NCBI GenBank assembly: GCA_007119405.1
Contig: SKPT01000539.1
Location: 1-6,053, forward strand
Direction of reading: 5' to 3'
DNA: 6,053 nt
Origin: Phycisphaeraceae bacterium
GTDB taxonomy: Bacteria; Planctomycetota; Phycisphaerae; Phycisphaerales; Phycisphaeraceae
Position 1 is the stretch's first letter, and every line of letters begins with the position of its first letter. The translations under genes and the position numbers were made by a program. The notes below the pieces were generated by a model, which made no database searches, was not told the DNA's origin, and was given only the letters and a program-made list of their open reading frames with translations. Positions 4,722 to 6,053 of the stretch are shown here, piece after piece.

Positions 4722-5966
4722 TCACGACGCCGCCTGGGCCTCGACGCTCAAGGCCGTCGGCCCGAGCGTGACGATCGTCATGCGGCCGGGGGGGTTGTCG
4801 CGGACGTAGGCGTTGAGCGTCTCGAGCGTGATGGCGTCGACCTCGCCGCGCCGCTCGTCGAGGCTGCGCGGATGGCCGAGGGTGACCTGGTCCTGGGCGA
4901 TGGCGCGGGCGCGGGCGGCGGTGGACTCGCCCTGCATGACGAGGCGGGACTTCATGCCCACGATGGCGCGGTCGAACTCGCCCGGCTCGACGCCTTCGCT
5001 GAGCCGGTGCAGCTCGTGGCTGACGACGTCGAGCGTCTCCTGGGCGCGTGGGGCGGTGGTGCCGGCGTAACAGAAGACGGCCCCGCGGTCGCGCTGGCCG
5101 GCGTAGGAGGCGCCGACGGCGTAGCACAGGCCGCGCTTCTCGCGCACCTCGGTGAAGAGCCGGCCGGACATCCCGCCGCTGAGCACGGCGGTGGCGGCGC
5201 GCTGAAGCGGGGCCTGGGGGTCGGGCTCCGGCGGCGCGTCGTACGCGAGCGCGATGTGGACCTGGGCGGTGTCCTGGGTCAGGTGCTCGTAGCCGCGCGG
5301 CGGCGTCTCGCTGACGGCCGGCTCCTCGCCGGGGCCGGTCCAGTCGCCGACCAGCTCGCTGACACGAGCCTTGAGCTCGTCCCAGTCAAAGTGCCCCGCG
5401 AAGGCCAACACCGACTCGCCCGGCACGGCGGTGCGCTTCCAGAAGGCGCGGACGTCGTGGAGGCTCAGGCGCGTCAGCGCGTCGCGCTGGCCGAAGGGCG
5501 AGCGGTCGAACGGGGCGGGGAAGTGGCGGCGCTTGAGCTCGAGCATGACGCGCTGCTGCGGCTCATCGTCCAGGGCGTCGAGCGACTGGAGCGAGAGCAG
5601 GCGGGCCGGCTCCAGCGCGTCGGCGTCGAGGTTGGGCCGGCGGATCATGTCGATGAGCAGCGGCAGGGCGTCGGGGAGCTTCTCGCCGATCATCGTGGCG
5701 GACAGGCGCATGTGGCGCGTCTCGACGCTGGTGGAGCGGCGGACGCCGAGGCGGTCCAGCGCCTCGGAGTGCTCGCGGGCGGAGAGGCCGCCGGCGCCGC
5801 GGCAGATCATCTCCTCGAGCAGCGTGGCCACGCCCTGCTGGTCGTCGGGCTGCTGGGCCAGGCCGGCGGGGCTCAGCAGCGACATGGACAGGCTCTGGGC
5901 GGCGGGGATCTGCTCGCCGAGCAGCGTCAGGCCGGTGGGCAGCGTGGCCGTGTGGATCTGCGTCAT
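4722..5966 (-). CDS. M16-family (insulinase-like) protein, non-catalytic R/Y-type subunit
   Basis: A 414-residue homologue of M16B zinc peptidases (processing-peptidase-like), two domains in one chain. The N-terminus, TATLPTGLTLLGEQIP (6-21), is typical of the family. At the metal site the expected G-x-A-H-x-x-E-H reads G45-V-A-T48-L-L-E51-E52, so both zinc histidines are replaced. The third ligand region (about 119-135) has no Glu where one is expected (Q127-S128). The C-terminal half keeps the substrate-binding signature SGGMSGRLF (263-271) and the R/Y pair in VREKRGLCY (R275, Y282). In known bacterial heterodimers one subunit carries HxxEH and the other R/Y; this looks like the second kind. 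A partner is expected nearby but is not in the window. No signal peptide is visible, so it is probably cytoplasmic. The start at 5966 fits the family and a -10 box just before it, although the frame stays open to the window edge. Confidence 0.88.
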   Translation of the reverse strand: MTQIHTATLPTGLTLLGEQIPAAQSLSMSLLSPAGLAQQPDDQQGVATLLEEMICRGAGGLSAREHSEALDRLGVRRSTSVETRHMRLSATMIGEKLPDALPLLIDMIRRPNLDADALEPARLLSLQSLDALDDEPQQRVMLELKRRHFPAPFDRSPFGQRDALTRLSLHDVRAFWKRTAVPGESVLAFAGHFDWDELKARVSELVGDWTGPGEEPAVSETPPRGYEHLTQDTAQVHIALAYDAPPEPDPQAPLQRAATAVLSGGMSGRLFTEVREKRGLCYAVGASYAGQRDRGAVFCYAGTTAPRAQETLDVVSHELHRLSEGVEPGEFDRAIVGMKSRLVMQGESTAARARAIAQDQVTLGHPRSLDERRGEVDAITLETLNAYVRDNPPGRMTIVTLGPTALSVEAQAAS

Positions 5967-5973
5967 GGCCGGG

Positions 5974-5979
5974 ATTGTA
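5974..5979 (-). promoter_or_regulatory. Possible -10 box of the M16 gene (leaderless type)
   Basis: TACAAT on the minus strand (five of six to consensus) ends seven bases before the ATG at 5966. Transcription would begin at about the A of the ATG. There is no Shine-Dalgarno between them and no clear -35. The arrangement closely resembles TATCAT before the permease ATG. Confidence 0.4.
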
Positions 5980-6053
5980 GCGGCCGGCTCAGGCGCGACG
6001 GGGCGAGGCGGCTGGCGCATGACGTGGCGGTTGGCGAAGCCGCGGGCGTCGGC
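5980..6053 (-). other. Edge segment, possibly coding in the M16 frame
   Basis: On the minus strand the M16 frame is open to the window edge, with nearly all codons ending in G or C from 6053 to about 6006 (A-D-A-R-G-F-A-N-R-H-V-M...). This may be an N-terminal extension of the M16 protein with an upstream start. A different frame has a stop (TGA at 5991-5989) that could end an upstream gene. The window is too short to decide. Confidence 0.25.

Noticed and set aside
4558..5127. A 189-residue minus-strand frame overlapping the M16 gene and the palindrome
   Set aside because: Arg/Pro-rich translation, runs through the palindrome, out of frame with M16.

Overview
This is a GC-rich bacterial chromosomal window with strong G/C preference at third codon positions. 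It has compact genes separated by repeat-laden intergenic gaps. Three things together would fit a planctomycete, perhaps of the Phycisphaerae type: a double-length ABC-2 permease, a long-form (Bacillus/actinobacteria-like) quinolinate synthase, and many small hairpin repeats between genes. That placement is inference from general knowledge; no rRNA or marker gene is present to prove it.

Layout, left to right. The first 17 bases are the 5' end of a leftward gene (M-A-L-Y-I...) with a near-perfect Shine-Dalgarno. Its leader (18-96) can fold so that the Shine-Dalgarno is locked in a 10-bp stem. Across a divergent gap holding two REP-like hairpins lies a rightward gene (334-2244) for a 636-residue ABC-2 type permease made of two homologous halves. 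A heptamer-based inverted repeat and a second hairpin follow. Then come a good sigma70-like promoter and nadA (2498-3685), quinolinate synthase of de novo NAD synthesis, complete and with its iron-sulfur cysteines. A convergent gap with two more REP-like hairpins separates nadA from a leftward gene (3950-4237) for a 95-residue coiled-coil protein with an acidic tail. Next is a 484-bp gap whose right part is a long imperfect palindrome with G-quadruplex motifs in both arms. The window ends with a leftward M16-family (insulinase-like) protein (4722-5966) that has lost the zinc-binding HxxEH residues but keeps the R/Y pair.

The genes do not form one obvious pathway. NadA makes quinolinate. The permease needs an ATPase that is not in the window. 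The M16 protein probably needs a catalytically active partner that is also not here. The best leads are the sequestered ribosome site at the left edge, the non-catalytic M16 subunit, the shared REP-like family, the G-quadruplex palindrome, and promoter -10 boxes placed so close to two start codons that leaderless transcripts are likely.
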